From Atherinomorus stipes (Eukaryota; Chordata; Actinopteri; Atheriniformes; Atherinidae), in NCBI GenBank assembly GCA_023101725.1, contig JALJCO010010453.1, positions 344,501-408,500 of the forward strand: a stretch of 64,000 bases of DNA. The letters are read 5' to 3'. The position numbers and the translations under genes were made by a program. The notes beneath the pieces were generated by a model. The model saw only the letters and a program-made list of their open reading frames with translations, did not search any database and had not been told where the DNA came from. Positions 42,066-52,850 of this stretch are shown in pieces; position 1 is the first letter of the stretch; every line of letters begins with the position of its first letter.

Positions 42066-45000
42066 TTATACAAGCAACTGTCCAACTGTACTTCCAGTTT
42101 TAATCTCTACATTTTAAGAGACCTTTCAAAGAAGGCCTTCAAGGTATATATGATGCTGAAACTGCCTCAGTATGTCATTTATTTCTATAGAATTTATCTA
42201 GCAAGCAGCAAAACACATTGGAAATCATATCAAAGTACTTGGAAATAATTTCATTCAATCAATATGATTTAATAAGTTAAATGGTAATTATCAGTTAATT
42301 ACTGATAATTTAGTTACTTATTTGCAAATCATACCTAATTTATTGTAATTGTATTCATACAATACTAATTAATTAGACATAACCAATCTCAATTTCTATT
42401 TAAAAAAAACTGCAATGTATTTCATACATAATTTTGATCATGTAGCACTTTTGGTTGCCTTGCATATAATATGGGGTATAATATGGGGTCTTGCTTTGCC
42501 TATGACAAATTTGAGCTCTTTTGGCCAATTTTTGGTTGCAATTACCCAATTTAAACATGTATGTACATAGCCTATATGTACATATATATACATGTATATC
42601 TATTTCATGTTCTGGACTATGTTAAAATTGTGAATCACGCTGGAAACGAAAAGAGAACAACAAAAATATCACCTTGTCATTGGTTGAATGATAACCAAGA
42701 AACTTGTATGTGATAAAATATCTGTAGGTGACAACTGGAAAGTCCGAAGTTTTGTCATCCTCGCTCATCAGTCGTTCTGGCATTCCCGTCATCCTACCCA
42801 CAGTCACTGTGGCTGATGCTATGTTCACAATCACATCTGTACAAATAAAAATAATCTAATTTTGTAAAACTATAAGGTTCCTTTTTGTGTGCATTAAATA
42901 ATACAGCCATACGATAAAAGAGCCCACATTCACAGATATTCAGTCCACATACTCACCACTCATCCTGGCTAAGCCCTTGAAATGATCTCTTTCCTCAGGG
43001 AAGATCCATGAGGTGTCCAGGCAAACAAGCTGTGGGAGACAGTCCACAGTGAAGCCTGGATATCCTGGTGCAAGGGTGAAGGGGTTACCCTCAAGCAACA
43101 GCGTCTTGAGGCAAGGGAGGGTTCTTAAAGCATTCAGTAAGGACTGCTGGTCCTGGAAGTTACAGTCACTGAGGTCCAGACACACCAGCTGAGGCCTGAA
43201 GTCAGAGAAGTCACTGGTATTACAACATGCAGTGTTCTATTGTAACTTTTAATGCAGCAGTGCTAAGAAAAAGGATGTGGCAACTTCTATTCGATGAATC
43301 ATTAAACAAGCAATAATAAATATGTCTCAAGGTGCTTTATTTATTAGGTGCAACTGAAAGAGTCATTTTAAAATTGCTCTCACAATTTTGTATTACACAG
43401 AAGGTAAATGAAATGCAACATAACCACAGAGTGAGTCTAAATAATGCCAAGTATCTGCAAGTTTTACTGCTGGGGATGTAAATATAGTGTCTGTATGGTT
43501 TGGAGGTTGTTAAGTGTCTCTGAGTGTTTTGGTGTTTTGATCCTTGCAGGATGGGTGAGCTAGCCTTGTGAGACCATCCTGATCTCGCGAGCTTCAGGTT
43601 TTCACTCGCAGATCAGTCTGGCTACTTTCCGTTGAAGAGAATTTGGAGCAGTTCACCAAATGAACGTCCAATCAGTGTTGGATTTGAGGCCGGTTGAGCT
43701 GCCTTTTACACATCTGTGCTCAAGGACACAGATTGTGCCACAATGAACACCGATTAACACAGATTAGTTAGTTCATTAATTAGATTTACACAGATTGTGT
43801 TAATCTACCTATACGACTGGCAGATTTTTAGTTATTTCCACAGTTCTGTTTAATTCATATTAAGAATTAGCAGAAAGAAGACATATTATACAAACATTTG
43901 GGTGTCTTAGTTGACATCTACAACAGTCTGATTTAACTCAATTAGCAGTGTAAAGACACATTTAAAAAGAAAGCTATTGTCCTGAATTCTCATTTCAATA
44001 AAAACCCCTGTAAATTGTGTCATCTTGCAGGAAAAAAAGACACATTGTGTCCTTTGATGTGCTTAAGTTTCAATTTAAACCCATGATTTAAGATAAGCTG
44101 TAATTTTGTAAAAGTGGTTACTCTGCTCACAGTAAAATAACGGTCTGGTGTGGGTTTTTTTTTTCAAGTGGAGGATCAAAAGATTACGTACTTATCAGCG
44201 AATTGCAGTCATCACTGTGTCATCATTCACTGATCACTTTGTTCCTCGGTAAGTGTCACCAGTGGAAACTAGTGATAAATCAGCATAATTGTGAAATTCA
44301 GCCTAACACAAAAACTACAGGGACATGTGCTGTCATGGTGTGTTACGCATAGGTGTCATGTCACTAGCTGAAAAGTTCAAATAATCCACATTTGATCTGG
44401 ATTTGGTTTACCTCTTTGAAAACCAGACAGCTTCCTATGTGTATGGGCGTACGGATAACTTAACCAGTAATTTCCTGTGAGATGAAACTCATCGTCATGG
44501 GAACCCAGACTGTTTGAGGCGAGGCTGAGGTATTGCAGCTGACGAGGCGGATGGCTGATGAGGCCTTGTAAAGAAGAAAGCCGGTTTGCACGAAGCTCCA
44601 AAGTCTTTAAAAAACATTTTCATAATTAGTTAATCACAGCCTCATTACAAAATCAGTTTCACACTTTCATTTAAGTTAGTGGTTCCCAAACTGGGGGGCC
44701 AGCTCTCCAGCGGAACCACTGATTTAAGTGCTAAAATTTTCAAGTATAGTGCAGGGGTTGGTCCTGGAGAGCTGCAGTCCTGCAGGTTTAAGATGTTTCC
44801 CTGCTCAGTCAACTCATATGGATCCAACAGCCTATCAAGTTCTCCTCAGTGACTCATTCATTCTCACTCATTCATCCAAATCAGCTGTGTTGAAAGAGGG
44901 AAAACTCCAAAACCTGCAAGACTGCGGCTCTCTTGAACCGAGCTTGCCAAGCCCTGGCCTAGCAGGTACACACCAAACAACGATGTGTTCTAATAAGCAG

Positions 45001-46284
45001 CGGCAACACACTTCTGCCGGACCATGACTTGCCTTTAAGGTATTGGGAAGGTTCTCTCCATTGATTTCTGAAATTAGATTGCCGCTCAGCACCAGCTCCT
45101 CCAGCTGTGAGAATTTTAACAGGCCATCATCAATGACTGATACCTGATGCAACACAGAAATGCCAAGTGCTCAATCATTATGCAATAACTTCTTTGTTCT
45201 GAAGTTGCATTGGACCATTTTAAGAAATCTTATGACACAATGAAACTTGCTCCAACACTGGACTGGAGTTTGAGATTCCTGCTACAGATGATCCCCTCAA
45301 ATCCTCCTTCTAACTGTGAAGTACATGTATTAAAAGGGAATGGCAAATATTTCCCAGAAAAGTTTGCAGTTTATGTGTAAAAATAACTTTTTTCTTGAGA
45401 TGCGCATGATAACCAGGTCGATTATCATGTTAAATGGGTTTTGCAACAAAAAACAAACAAAAAAAAAAACAAGACAAAAGTCCTTGCAATGTTCAGAATT
45501 GGCTAAGCTTTATGTCTTAGAAGAATTAGTAGTATGGTAGAATTAGTGGAATAATTAGCAGTAACAACTGTCTTTCTCTCCACTTTGTTCTCAACATATT
45601 TGGATTATTTCTGTTGCTGAATAGGCTTATTAACTGCATATCACCACTTATTAACAATATCAAACATTTCAGTACATTCTTTCATGAGGCAGAATTTAAA
45701 ATGCCAAGAGATTGCAAAACTATCATTGAAGCAGAAAGTTGCTATTCATTTACTTTATTTTACTAGTTTAACTAGCACTAGTTTTATTAGTTTACGTCAA
45801 GTATTTGGATGGTGAATGGAAAATCTATATACTCACAGCCTTGTCCAGGATATGAAGTGTGATGAAATAGTTGTAAATGAAGTGCGGGTTCAGGCGCTCT
45901 GGTGTGAGCACAGCCAGCTGTCTCAGGGGAGACGCTTGGGGACTCCACTCATTGTTTTGCCACCAAGGAGAGCGAGGGCAGTTCAGCAGATCCAGAAGTT
46001 CATCTGTTGACAGTCTAACTGGTCCTTCTGGTCTTTCTTTGGTCTCTCTCTGAGAAAAAACTCATCGTTTGTGAGTATTTTAGATTTAAAAAAAAAAAAA
46101 GCATGCAAGCAATAATGTGAGTACTACACACTCATCTATACTTTGCTTTTGTTTTGTGTTTTAGTAAGTCTGGAGAAAAGAGCTAAGCCCTTACCCATGA
46201 GCCATTTCCACAAGGGAAGTTATTCAGACCAAGACGATGGATCAGCTTCTCTAACACTGCAGAAAGTAGTGTCTTTGAGCTCAT
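37885..46284 (-). CDS. lrrc43: LRRC43, leucine-rich repeat protein 43
   Basis: Minus-strand exons in order: 46284-46195 (MSSKTLLSAVLEKL), 46049-45837, 45143-45033, 44604-44465, 43195-42957, 42836-42673, 41910-41745, 41309-41170, 41097-41008, 38868-38656, 38438-38336 and 38046-37885 (TAG). Phases agree at every joint except the last. Leucine-rich repeats run from exon 3 to exon 5: FSQLEELVLSGNLIS, LELRANRLSSLQGL, LQYLSLASNSL, LVCLDLSDCNF and LKTLLLEGNPFTL, capped by LVCLDTSWI. The C-terminal half is Lys- and Ser-rich and low in complexity, with a conserved stretch ending VELSVELEKWQSA. About 609 residues are predicted, near the human length. Function is poorly known; it lies beside MLXIP in mammals too. 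Introns after exons 3 and 10 use GC donors. The last exon reads correctly only if the A7 run at 38035-38041 (T on +) has one base fewer. Confidence 0.88.
39611..39755 (+). repeat. tRNA-derived SINE-like arm, + copy
   Basis: The arm contains TGGCTGAATGGTTAGCGCA (A-box-like) and GGGATCAAGTCCTGCC (degenerate B box). It is the inverted counterpart of 40029-40173, and both arms are 145 bp long. It lacks a clean cloverleaf acceptor stem, so I do not call it a tRNA gene. Confidence 0.7.
40029..40173 (-). repeat. tRNA-derived SINE-like arm, - copy
   Basis: On the minus strand this reads CCCTTTGGCTGAATGGTCAG then GGGGTTCAAATCCCGCCCGG, with a near-perfect Pol III B box (GGTTCAAATCC). By eye it matches the 39611-39755 arm at most positions. 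The roughly 270 bp between the arms holds no tRNA-like sequence, but both arms are followed by the similar phrase AAAGTCC..TGAAAACACCT in the same direction. Confidence 0.7.
42024..42062. repeat. Poly(A) tract of about 39 bases
   Basis: Uninterrupted A-run in an LRRC43 intron, followed by AT-rich sequence. No SINE or LINE body adjoins it that I can recognise. Confidence 0.95.
44669..44729. mobile_element. Miniature hAT relic (45 bp) with intact 8-bp TSD
   Basis: The element at 44677-44721 is little more than its termini, TAGTGGTTCC...GGAACCACTG, flanked by identical ATTTAAGT at 44669-44676 and 44722-44729. It lies about 30 bp from a second hAT MITE. Confidence 0.8.
44752..44956. mobile_element. 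hAT-type MITE in LRRC43 intron
   Basis: Left CAGGGGTTGGTCCTGGAGAG pairs with right-end CAGGGCTTGGCAAGCTCGG read from the other strand. Both arms contain the CTGCAGTCCTGCAGGTTT / GCAGTCTTGCAGGTTTTGG motif shared with the other copies in this window. The flanking 8-mers match poorly, so the TSD has decayed. Confidence 0.7.
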
Positions 46285-48166
46285 TATTGTTAACAGTATA
46301 CAACCTTTGACTACAGCATGTATCATATAAAGTAAATATACCCAGTTACTACAGTACAGATATATATGCACAGTTACTACAGTGTATAGCTAAAACGTAC
46401 AGTCTGGTTTGTTTACAAACTTCTGCTTGTTGCCTGGCAACTGTTTGGACTGTCCAGGAACCTTGCAGCAAGTTAGAATTTACAGCCTCTTACTGTTTCA
46501 TTCATCTCTCACACACTGTGTGTGTGTGTTTTTGTGTGTGTGTTTTTTTTTATTGTTTTATCTTGGTTTCTGAGATATTACTGTACAGCACTTTGGTGTA
46601 GCCTGTGTTCATACATGTGCTTTCTCTGGTGTGTGTGGCTACAGTGGGCACGCCTCTCCGTTTCCCCGGCGACCAGGATCTCCCCCTGCACCTCATCTGC
46701 AATCAGAGGCAGTATTCCTACCTGCTTTGCCCTCTAGTCATCACCAGATTGTTGGTCTGCTACTGCCTGCTTGCTTTTCACAATAAACCTTTTTCACTTA
46801 CTCAGCTCTGTGCTCCTGAATCCTGGTCTCACCCAAAACTCACAACAGGTCCAACTTCAAAACTCAGTTCTTATTTATTGAGTTATTCATGCTTTTTTGT
46901 TGCAGAATTTCCCTGTGTCTGTACTTGTGGGTCTAGGTGTATGGATTGTAGCTTTTCACACTTGTTCCCTGTTCTTTATCAACCCATCTGTTTCCATTCT
47001 TTTGATTCCCCCAATGACAGGAGATCATTTTAACCCCAAGGGTAGTTTTAATTTCGATCACTTTAAAAACTTGTAGAAGTTTACCTGACTGAGCCATCTA
47101 TTCTATCTGTATCCAGTTTTTGAACTTTCTGAATTGGCTAGTAAATCTTTTGCCACCCTGCCTCCTCTCTCTCATGCATGCTTTACATTTGGGCTCGTAT
47201 ATCATCATTTTTTCATCCGTTGTGCATATATGCATCCTCAGATTCACAGAAACATTCTATTATTTTCTGCGGTAACCCCCTTTTTTGTCTGTATAAGATA
47301 GGGTCAAGCCCTCCTTCTCAATTGCATTTTACTCCTATTTGATTTTTATTTATTTATTTATTTACTTTTTTTTAGCATCATTTAAAGTTACTTTCTACAG
47401 AATTTGGACCCTGAAGTTTTAAATGTAAGGAAAGGTTTGTGATAACAGCTCTACATAATAAGTTTGCTCATTCACATGGAATGAGGAGAGTCATGAGATA
47501 CAGAATAAATCCCTCAAATATGATCTTTGCTTTACATTTATGACTCTAAAGTGAGTCAAAGACTGATATCCAGTGACATGCATCTAAATGTTGAGATAAA
47601 GATAAATTGTCATCCTTTAAGGGGGAAATTTGTGATCAAATAATTTGGATTATTTTTTTTTATATGTATAATTTTAGTGTTTTCCTTTACTCATTAATCC
47701 ACAAGAGTACCTATCTGCAGTTACAATAGCCGATAAGGACGCCGCCATATATCCAATCCATACAGGAAGTCTCCAGTGGAAGTTAGTTAAATACCACTAA
47801 GAGCATTTATCTGCGGCTTGCAAACTGATGCATTCGGTGTAGTCGGATGGTTAGGGTTAGGAGAAGGGTCAGGGGTAGGGTTAAATTTTAGTAAGTTACA
47901 TGAAGAACAAACTTCCGATTAGGACTTCTGGCGTGGATTGGATATATGGCGATGTTTCGTGACTGCAGTTGGGTCCCTCTCCATTAATAAGCAATACAAG
48001 CATTTAGACTGTCCCTTTTTCTCTTACTTTGATGTGTTGTGTGAAGAATAAGGGAAGGAAATAAAGCCATTCAAAAACAGCAGCATCATTAATTATTTTG
48101 GTTTAAAAGAACCATAAAAATGACTTAGTTTAAAACTCTTTTCAGACACTCTCAGTGCAATTATCA
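46285..48166. other. LRRC43 upstream region to the Tc1 element
   Basis: No supported exon. A stretch at about 46630-46840, with CCTGCACCTCATCTGCAATC and an AATAAACC...CTCCTGAATCCTGGTC end, resembles the 3' end of a fish LTR retrotransposon, but I see no second copy or protease/RT frame. The MITE at 47716-47968 is listed separately. The rest is AT-rich. Confidence 0.45.
47716..47968. mobile_element. MITE with perfect 18-bp inverted repeat and telomere-like core
   Basis: CGCCATATATCCAATCCA at 47743-47760 is perfectly repeated inverted at 47934-47951, and CTGCAGT words extend the pairing outwards at both ends. The centre (about 47850-47882) holds GGTTAGGGTTAGGAGAAGGG-type sequence. No ORF is present. 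Confidence 0.75.
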
Positions 48167-49637
48167 TACAGTTGTGTGGAAAAACTGTTTGCCCCCCTCC
48201 TGATTTCTTATTTTTTTGCATGTTTGTCACAAATAAATGTTTCAGATCATCAAACAAAGTTAAATGTGAGACAAAGATAACACAAGTAAACAGAAAATGC
48301 AGTTTTTAAAAGGTTTTTATTTCTAACAACTGCAATCAAGCGTTTGCGATAACTCGCAATTAGTCTTCTACAGCGCTGTGGAGGAATTTTGGCCCACTCA
48401 TCTTTGCAGAATTGTTGTAAGTCAGCAACATTGGAGGGTTTTCCAGCATGAACCGCCATTTTAAGATCATGCCACAGCATCTCAATCAGATTCAGGTTGG
48501 GACTTTGACTAGGCCACTCCAAAGTCTTCATTTTGTTGTTCTTAAGCCATTCAGAGGTGGACTTGCTGGTGTGTTTTGGATCGTTGTCCTGCTGCAGATC
48601 CCAAGTGTGATTCCGCTTGAGGTCACCAACAGATGGCCGGACATTCTCCTTCAGGATTTCTTGGTAGACAGCAGAATTCATGGTTCCATTTACCACAGCA
48701 AGTCTTCCAGGTCCTGAAGCAGCAAAACGGCCCCAGACCATCACACTACCGCCACCATATTTTACTGTTGGTATATTCCTTTTCTGAAATGCCCTGTTAC
48801 TTTTACGCCAGATGTAATGGGACCTACACCTTCCAAAAAGTTCAACTTTTGTCTCGTCAGTCCACAGAGTATTTTCCCAAAAGTCTTAGGGATCATCAAG
48901 ATGATTTTTGTCTTGGAACTCTGCCATGTAGGCCATTTTTGCCCAGTCTCTTTCTTATGGTGGAGTCATGAACACTGACCTTAATTGAGGCAAGTGAGGC
49001 CTGCACTTCTTTGGATGTTGTTCTGGGGTCTTTTGTGACCTCTTGGATGAGTCGTCGCTGTGCTCTTGGGGTAATTTTGATCGACCAGCCACTCCTTGGA
49101 AGGTTCCACTGTTCCATGTTTTCATCATTTGTGGATAATGGCTCTCACTGTGGTTCGCTTGAGTCCCAAAGCTTTAGAAATGGCTTTGTAAACTTTTCCA
49201 GACTGAAAGATCTCAATTACTTTGTTTCTAATTTTTTCCTGAATTTTTTTTTTTATCGCAGCATGATGTCTAGCTTTTGAGGATCTTTTGGTCTACTTCA
49301 TTTCATCAGGCAGGTCCTATTTAAGTGATTTCTTGATTGAGAACAGGTGTGGCAGTAATTAGGCCTGGGTGTGGCTAGAGAAATTGAACTCAGCTTTCCA
49401 AAGATGTGATAAACCACAGTTTTTTTATGTCTTGAGGGGGCTAACTTTTTCACACAGGGCCGTGGAGGTTTGCCCCCCCCCCCCCCCCCCCCCTTACTTC
49501 ATTTAAAAACTGCATTTTGTGTCACATTTTAATTTGTTTGATGATCTGAAACATATAAGCGTGGCAAACATGCAAAAAAAAAAAAAAAAAAAGAAAAGAA
49601 ATCAGGAAGGGGGCAAACACTTTTTCACACAACTGTA
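48167..49637 (-). mobile_element. Near full-length Tc1 transposon with broken transposase
   Basis: The element at 48169-49635 is flanked by TA on both sides. The termini are CAGTTGTGTGGAAAAACTGT and, inverted, CAGTTGTGTGAAAAAGTGTT. The minus strand encodes a Tc1 transposase in pieces. The HTH part is at 49117-48896 (TTSKEVQASLASIKVSVHDSTIRKRL), the first Asp in LWTDETKVELFG near 48850, the second in QQDNDPKHTSKS and the third catalytic Glu in SPNLNLIEMLWHDLK (48744-48250). Frame breaks near 48750-48900 make it inactive. It ends about 200 bp upstream of the TATA box of the first cytokine-like gene. Confidence 0.92.
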
Positions 49638-49839
49638 TATCTTGATATTTCTGCTGCAGAAAACTCTGTGACATCTTGCATTTGCTTCCAAGAAGTTCTA
49701 CCATTGTGGTCAACAGTGCCCGAAATCAAGTAAAAGGAAAAATTCACAAAGAGATTTTTCTTTAGATAGTAATGCCACAACAGCGTCATCAACCAACCAC
49801 AGATGGCACATGAAAAAAACCGTCCACATTGCAATAGGC

Positions 49840-49847
49840 TATTTAAA
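49840..49847 (+). promoter_or_regulatory. TATA box of first cytokine-like gene
   Basis: TATTTAAA lies 46 bp before the start ATG at 49893, in a short stretch of less AT-rich sequence. The spacing implies a 5' UTR of roughly 15-25 bases. Confidence 0.6.
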
Positions 49848-49892
49848 CAGCCCCTACCAACTCAGGAGCATTAACTCACTCAGAAAGAAACA

Positions 49893-50904
49893 ATGGCCAG
49901 CATATATCAGAGCACAGGTAAGCTGTTATAAAATTATTGATAACTTGGGAGCAATGGATACAATTTTTCATTACCTAGTGAGTGTGAGAGAATTGGAAAA
50001 TGCATAAAGATGGATAAAATGTTAATATTTTATAACTTTACTAACTTAACTTTCTTAAAACAACGCATTCATAGTATCATCATTTTGTCTTGCTGACTCT
50101 CTTTGACTTCAGTTAGCTTTCGATTGACTTGCTATGCAGATGACTACATCATATCTTCTCTGTGTGATTTATTTATTTATTTCTATTTTGCAGTGTTCTT
50201 GTTTTTCCTCCAAATGATGCTGAACATCCTTGTGGCCTCCACACCAGTTTCATTCGGGGCATACTTGTGTAACCTGTTAAAGGCAGAAGAACTTTACGTG
50301 AGTAAACATACTACAAGTCCATGTGATGTTTAGGCTATGTAGTCAAAAAAGAAAAATAATAAAATCTAATGTGGCATCTCATGATTTAAAGTTATGTTTC
50401 AGCCTTATCATAGCTTGCAGAAACCTTTTAATCCATTATTAGTAGATTAAAAGAAATCCTCAACTTTGCCCTTATAAAAAAAATTTAAAAAAATTGCGAT
50501 TTCCTCCACAGATCAAAGATGTCTTTCCAGAAGGATTACCCAGGGCAAACAAGTCAGGACTTTCAGAGCCGCCTGAAGGAATCATTATTCTTTCTAGAAA
50601 CAACACAGAAAAGATTCAAGACTCTATCTGTGCCATCAATGACTACCTCAAAAACCACCTGCCGGCAATCATTAAGTGTGTTGCTGTGAATGACAATAAA
50701 ATCCTCCACAATACTGAAATTTTTCTAGATGGTTTCAAGCAAGACCCTAAAGTGTCACATATATGGAAGAAGATTAACGAGACAGAATGCCAGAGAGTAC
50801 CAACTTCACCGGCTTACGAAATGAAAAGAATTGGCTACCGCATTATTCATTTTGCCAGGAGATGCGTGGAAGGTGTCATAAACAAAACATGCATTCATCC
50901 ATAA
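49893..50904 (+). CDS. Predicted secreted four-helix cytokine, gp130/LIF-IL31 family-like (gene 1)
   Basis: Three coding exons with clean GT-AG borders: 49893-49917 (phase 1), 50194-50297 (phase 0) and 50512-50904 (TAA), giving 173 residues. The N-terminus MASIYQSTVFLFFLQMMLNI is a signal peptide with likely cleavage near residue 24-31. The mature part has six cysteines (34, 83, 99, 136, 161, 170) and four N-glycosylation sequons (56, 73, 132, 167). Its final helix (about 144-168, AYEMKRIGYRIIHFARRCVE) resembles helix D of LIF/CNTF and IL31 (EMKR against ECKR in human IL31). The second intron falls after ...LLKAEELY, the same place as in LIF (after ...FILY). The gene lies between LRRC43 and MLXIP, the IL31 position in mammals, and in IL31's relative orientation. 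Family assignment is inferred from architecture, helix D and synteny. It could be IL31, M17/LIF-like or a lineage-specific paralogue. Confidence 0.72.
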
Positions 50905-51091
50905 TCCTCTCAGACAACACTTAAAACACAGCATATTTATTTATTTATGCAGCGAAGCAGGTTTTCTATACTTACAAATATTTAACAGCCTGTATTTATC
51001 CTATTTATTCTCTACATTGTCTGTGACCTTTGTGCTGCTCTCTTCTCACTGGATAACACAGCCTTTACCATGAGTGTATGGCAAGAATAAA
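50905..51091 (+). promoter_or_regulatory. AU-rich 3' UTR and poly(A) signal of gene 1
   Basis: ATTTATTTATTTA at about 50935-50947 is an overlapping AUUUA cluster, with further TATTTA words near 50985-51005. AATAAA lies at 51086-51091. Clustered AUUUA elements mark short-lived cytokine mRNAs. Confidence 0.75.
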
Positions 51092-51979
51092 AAGATCAAT
51101 TCAAACCAAATGTCTTTTGCTTTCAACTACATTTTGCAAACATCAATTCTACTGCAAAAATTCCATGTGAAGGGTTTTCATTTACATCCACAGTTCACAA
51201 GCAAATGCTATACCCTGATTATGATTAGCAAAACCTGATAAGTCACTTCACTTTAAAGCCACTTTCTCATCCTCAATATTTTGCAGGAGTGGAAATGCAC
51301 AGCATTTGGCCACAACATTAAAATCATCTGGCCAATATGGTGCGAGTCAATGACGCAGATCTGCTTCAACGAGGCATACCACATCTCTGGAGATGTTCAG
51401 TGGTGTCAAGCAGCTGGGTCAAGCGTTTTAATTCCCACAAAGTTGTTGAGACCCACATACTGTAAATAGTGGGTTCCCCCCCCCTTTTTTTTTTTTTTCA
51501 GTTATAGGATCCTTTCCAAGACAGTAAGCTGTGATTGAGAGCGGAACTACCTTTCTGAAGCTTCAGGAGTTGTGCAACTTTTAATTAAATAATCTTAATT
51601 TTAAGGCAAAAGATTCTAGGTTTTACCTCCTATTTCATATTTGATCCTCTTTCCGTTGGGTAACCTGTTTTTCCTGAACATCACACACAAAAATATAGCA
51701 AACCATATCAGAAATATTTCTATTCCTACGTTTACATAAATGTAGTTTAAATTCAAGAAGGCCAATATTACATCAGCTTCTAGTTTAGTCACCTTACTCC
51801 AGGGAAACCCCAGAATATAAAGATGAATCCTGCACTTGTGGTTTTTCCTGTGTCACCCTATACGCAAAGGAACATGTTAATTGATTTTTATCTAAAGAGT
51901 CCTAATAAAAGTGATCATCCAAAGATGGATGACAGAAAGTCAGATCAGAACTTGGTGTTGACTGAAGCCTCCAGCAGTC
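51092..51979 (+). other. Spacer between the two cytokine-like genes
   Basis: About 0.9 kb with no supported exon. An open frame at 51281-51469 begins after a TTTTGCAG but has no family resemblance and no partner exon. A C/T run lies near 51478-51498. TAATAAAA at 51903-51910, 70 bp before the next ATG, is a possible TATA-like element. Confidence 0.5.
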
Positions 51980-52850
51980 ATGGTTTTCCGCGCTGGTAAG
52001 CATCTTGAAAGTTTCTTTCTCCTCTCTACCCCCTTTTCTTTATACCAAACAGTCTCAGAGAACTTATCTACATGCTGGCAATGTTGAGCAACACTGAAAC
52101 TCTCCGGTTGTGGCTGCAGCTTTATCCTTCCTGAGTCAGTGCATCCTTTTCTAATTAATCTCTCATGTGTGGTCTCTGCAGTACTAGTTCTTATCCTCCT
52201 GTGCCTGCGCATTACGCAAAACGCCTGTCGGCCTGTTGAAAACGAAGCGAAAGAAGGAGCCTTGAACATGACCATCGACATGACGCGGGAGAAGATTCAA
52301 GAGGCGCTGGGACATCTTGTAAGATTTATGCTGCTTTATTTAATCTGTATTAGGAATGTCAAGCATCATTTTTATGACTTTCAGGAGCACAGGAACTGCT
52401 ATAGCCTACTTAGATGTCAAATGCAGCCAGTTGTTAGTGCAGCATCCTGTAGGCTAAATGAGCGCCTAAGAGAAATAATGGAGTACTTAAGGGTAGTTTT
52501 TGCTCCTTCTATAACTCTCTGCCCGGCTTTTTCAGACAGTTGAAGGGCTGCTTCCCAACATCTCCTGCGGTTCGCTGGACGTGACGGAGCAGCAGATACG
52601 CAACGTCTCGTCCTATCGTTGCCACATCCAACATCTTTCCAAGCGCATCCCGGAGCTGTCAGAGCAGCTGGACGCATGCGGCCAGTATCTCCTGGACGTG
52701 GAGGAGCTACTCAGCGGCCAGATATCCCATGTGAGCTGCAGCTTGCCCACCTTTCAGGAGGACCACGACAGTTATGTCTATGCCAAGTGCTTGTTGCAAC
52801 TTGTGGATGAACAACTTGTCCATTTAAAAAGTGGTACAATTCCCTTCTAG
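51980..52850 (+). CDS. Predicted secreted four-helix cytokine, gp130/LIF-IL31 family-like (gene 2)
   Basis: Three coding exons: 51980-51995 (phase 1), 52182-52318 (phase 0) and 52536-52850 (TAG), giving 155 residues. MVFRAVLVLILLCLRITQNA is a signal peptide with likely cleavage before Cys21. The mature chain has six cysteines (21, 62, 80, 99, 119, 136) and three sequons (34, 59, 74). Predicted helices lie at about 37-51, 69-100, 100-112 and 129-149. The exon phases and the intron inside the signal peptide are the same as in gene 1, suggesting tandem duplication or shared family origin, although the proteins are barely alignable by eye. The LLPNISC segment and a final helix YAKCLLQLVDEQLVHLKSG are loosely reminiscent of IL31 (TLPCLSP; SECMDLALKSL). 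Not firmly recognised; IL31-like is inferred mainly from position. Confidence 0.68.

Noticed and set aside
46605..47033. 142-codon open frame upstream of LRRC43
   Set aside because: The sequence has the look of a retrotransposon 3' end (AATAAACC...CCTGGTC) and low-complexity T-rich DNA. The protein has no recognisable domain.
51281..51469. 62-codon open frame in the spacer between the cytokine-like genes, starting after a TTTTGCAG
   Set aside because: No family resemblance, no matching donor exon in phase and no signal peptide. It may be repeat-derived, so I do not call it a third gene or an extra exon.
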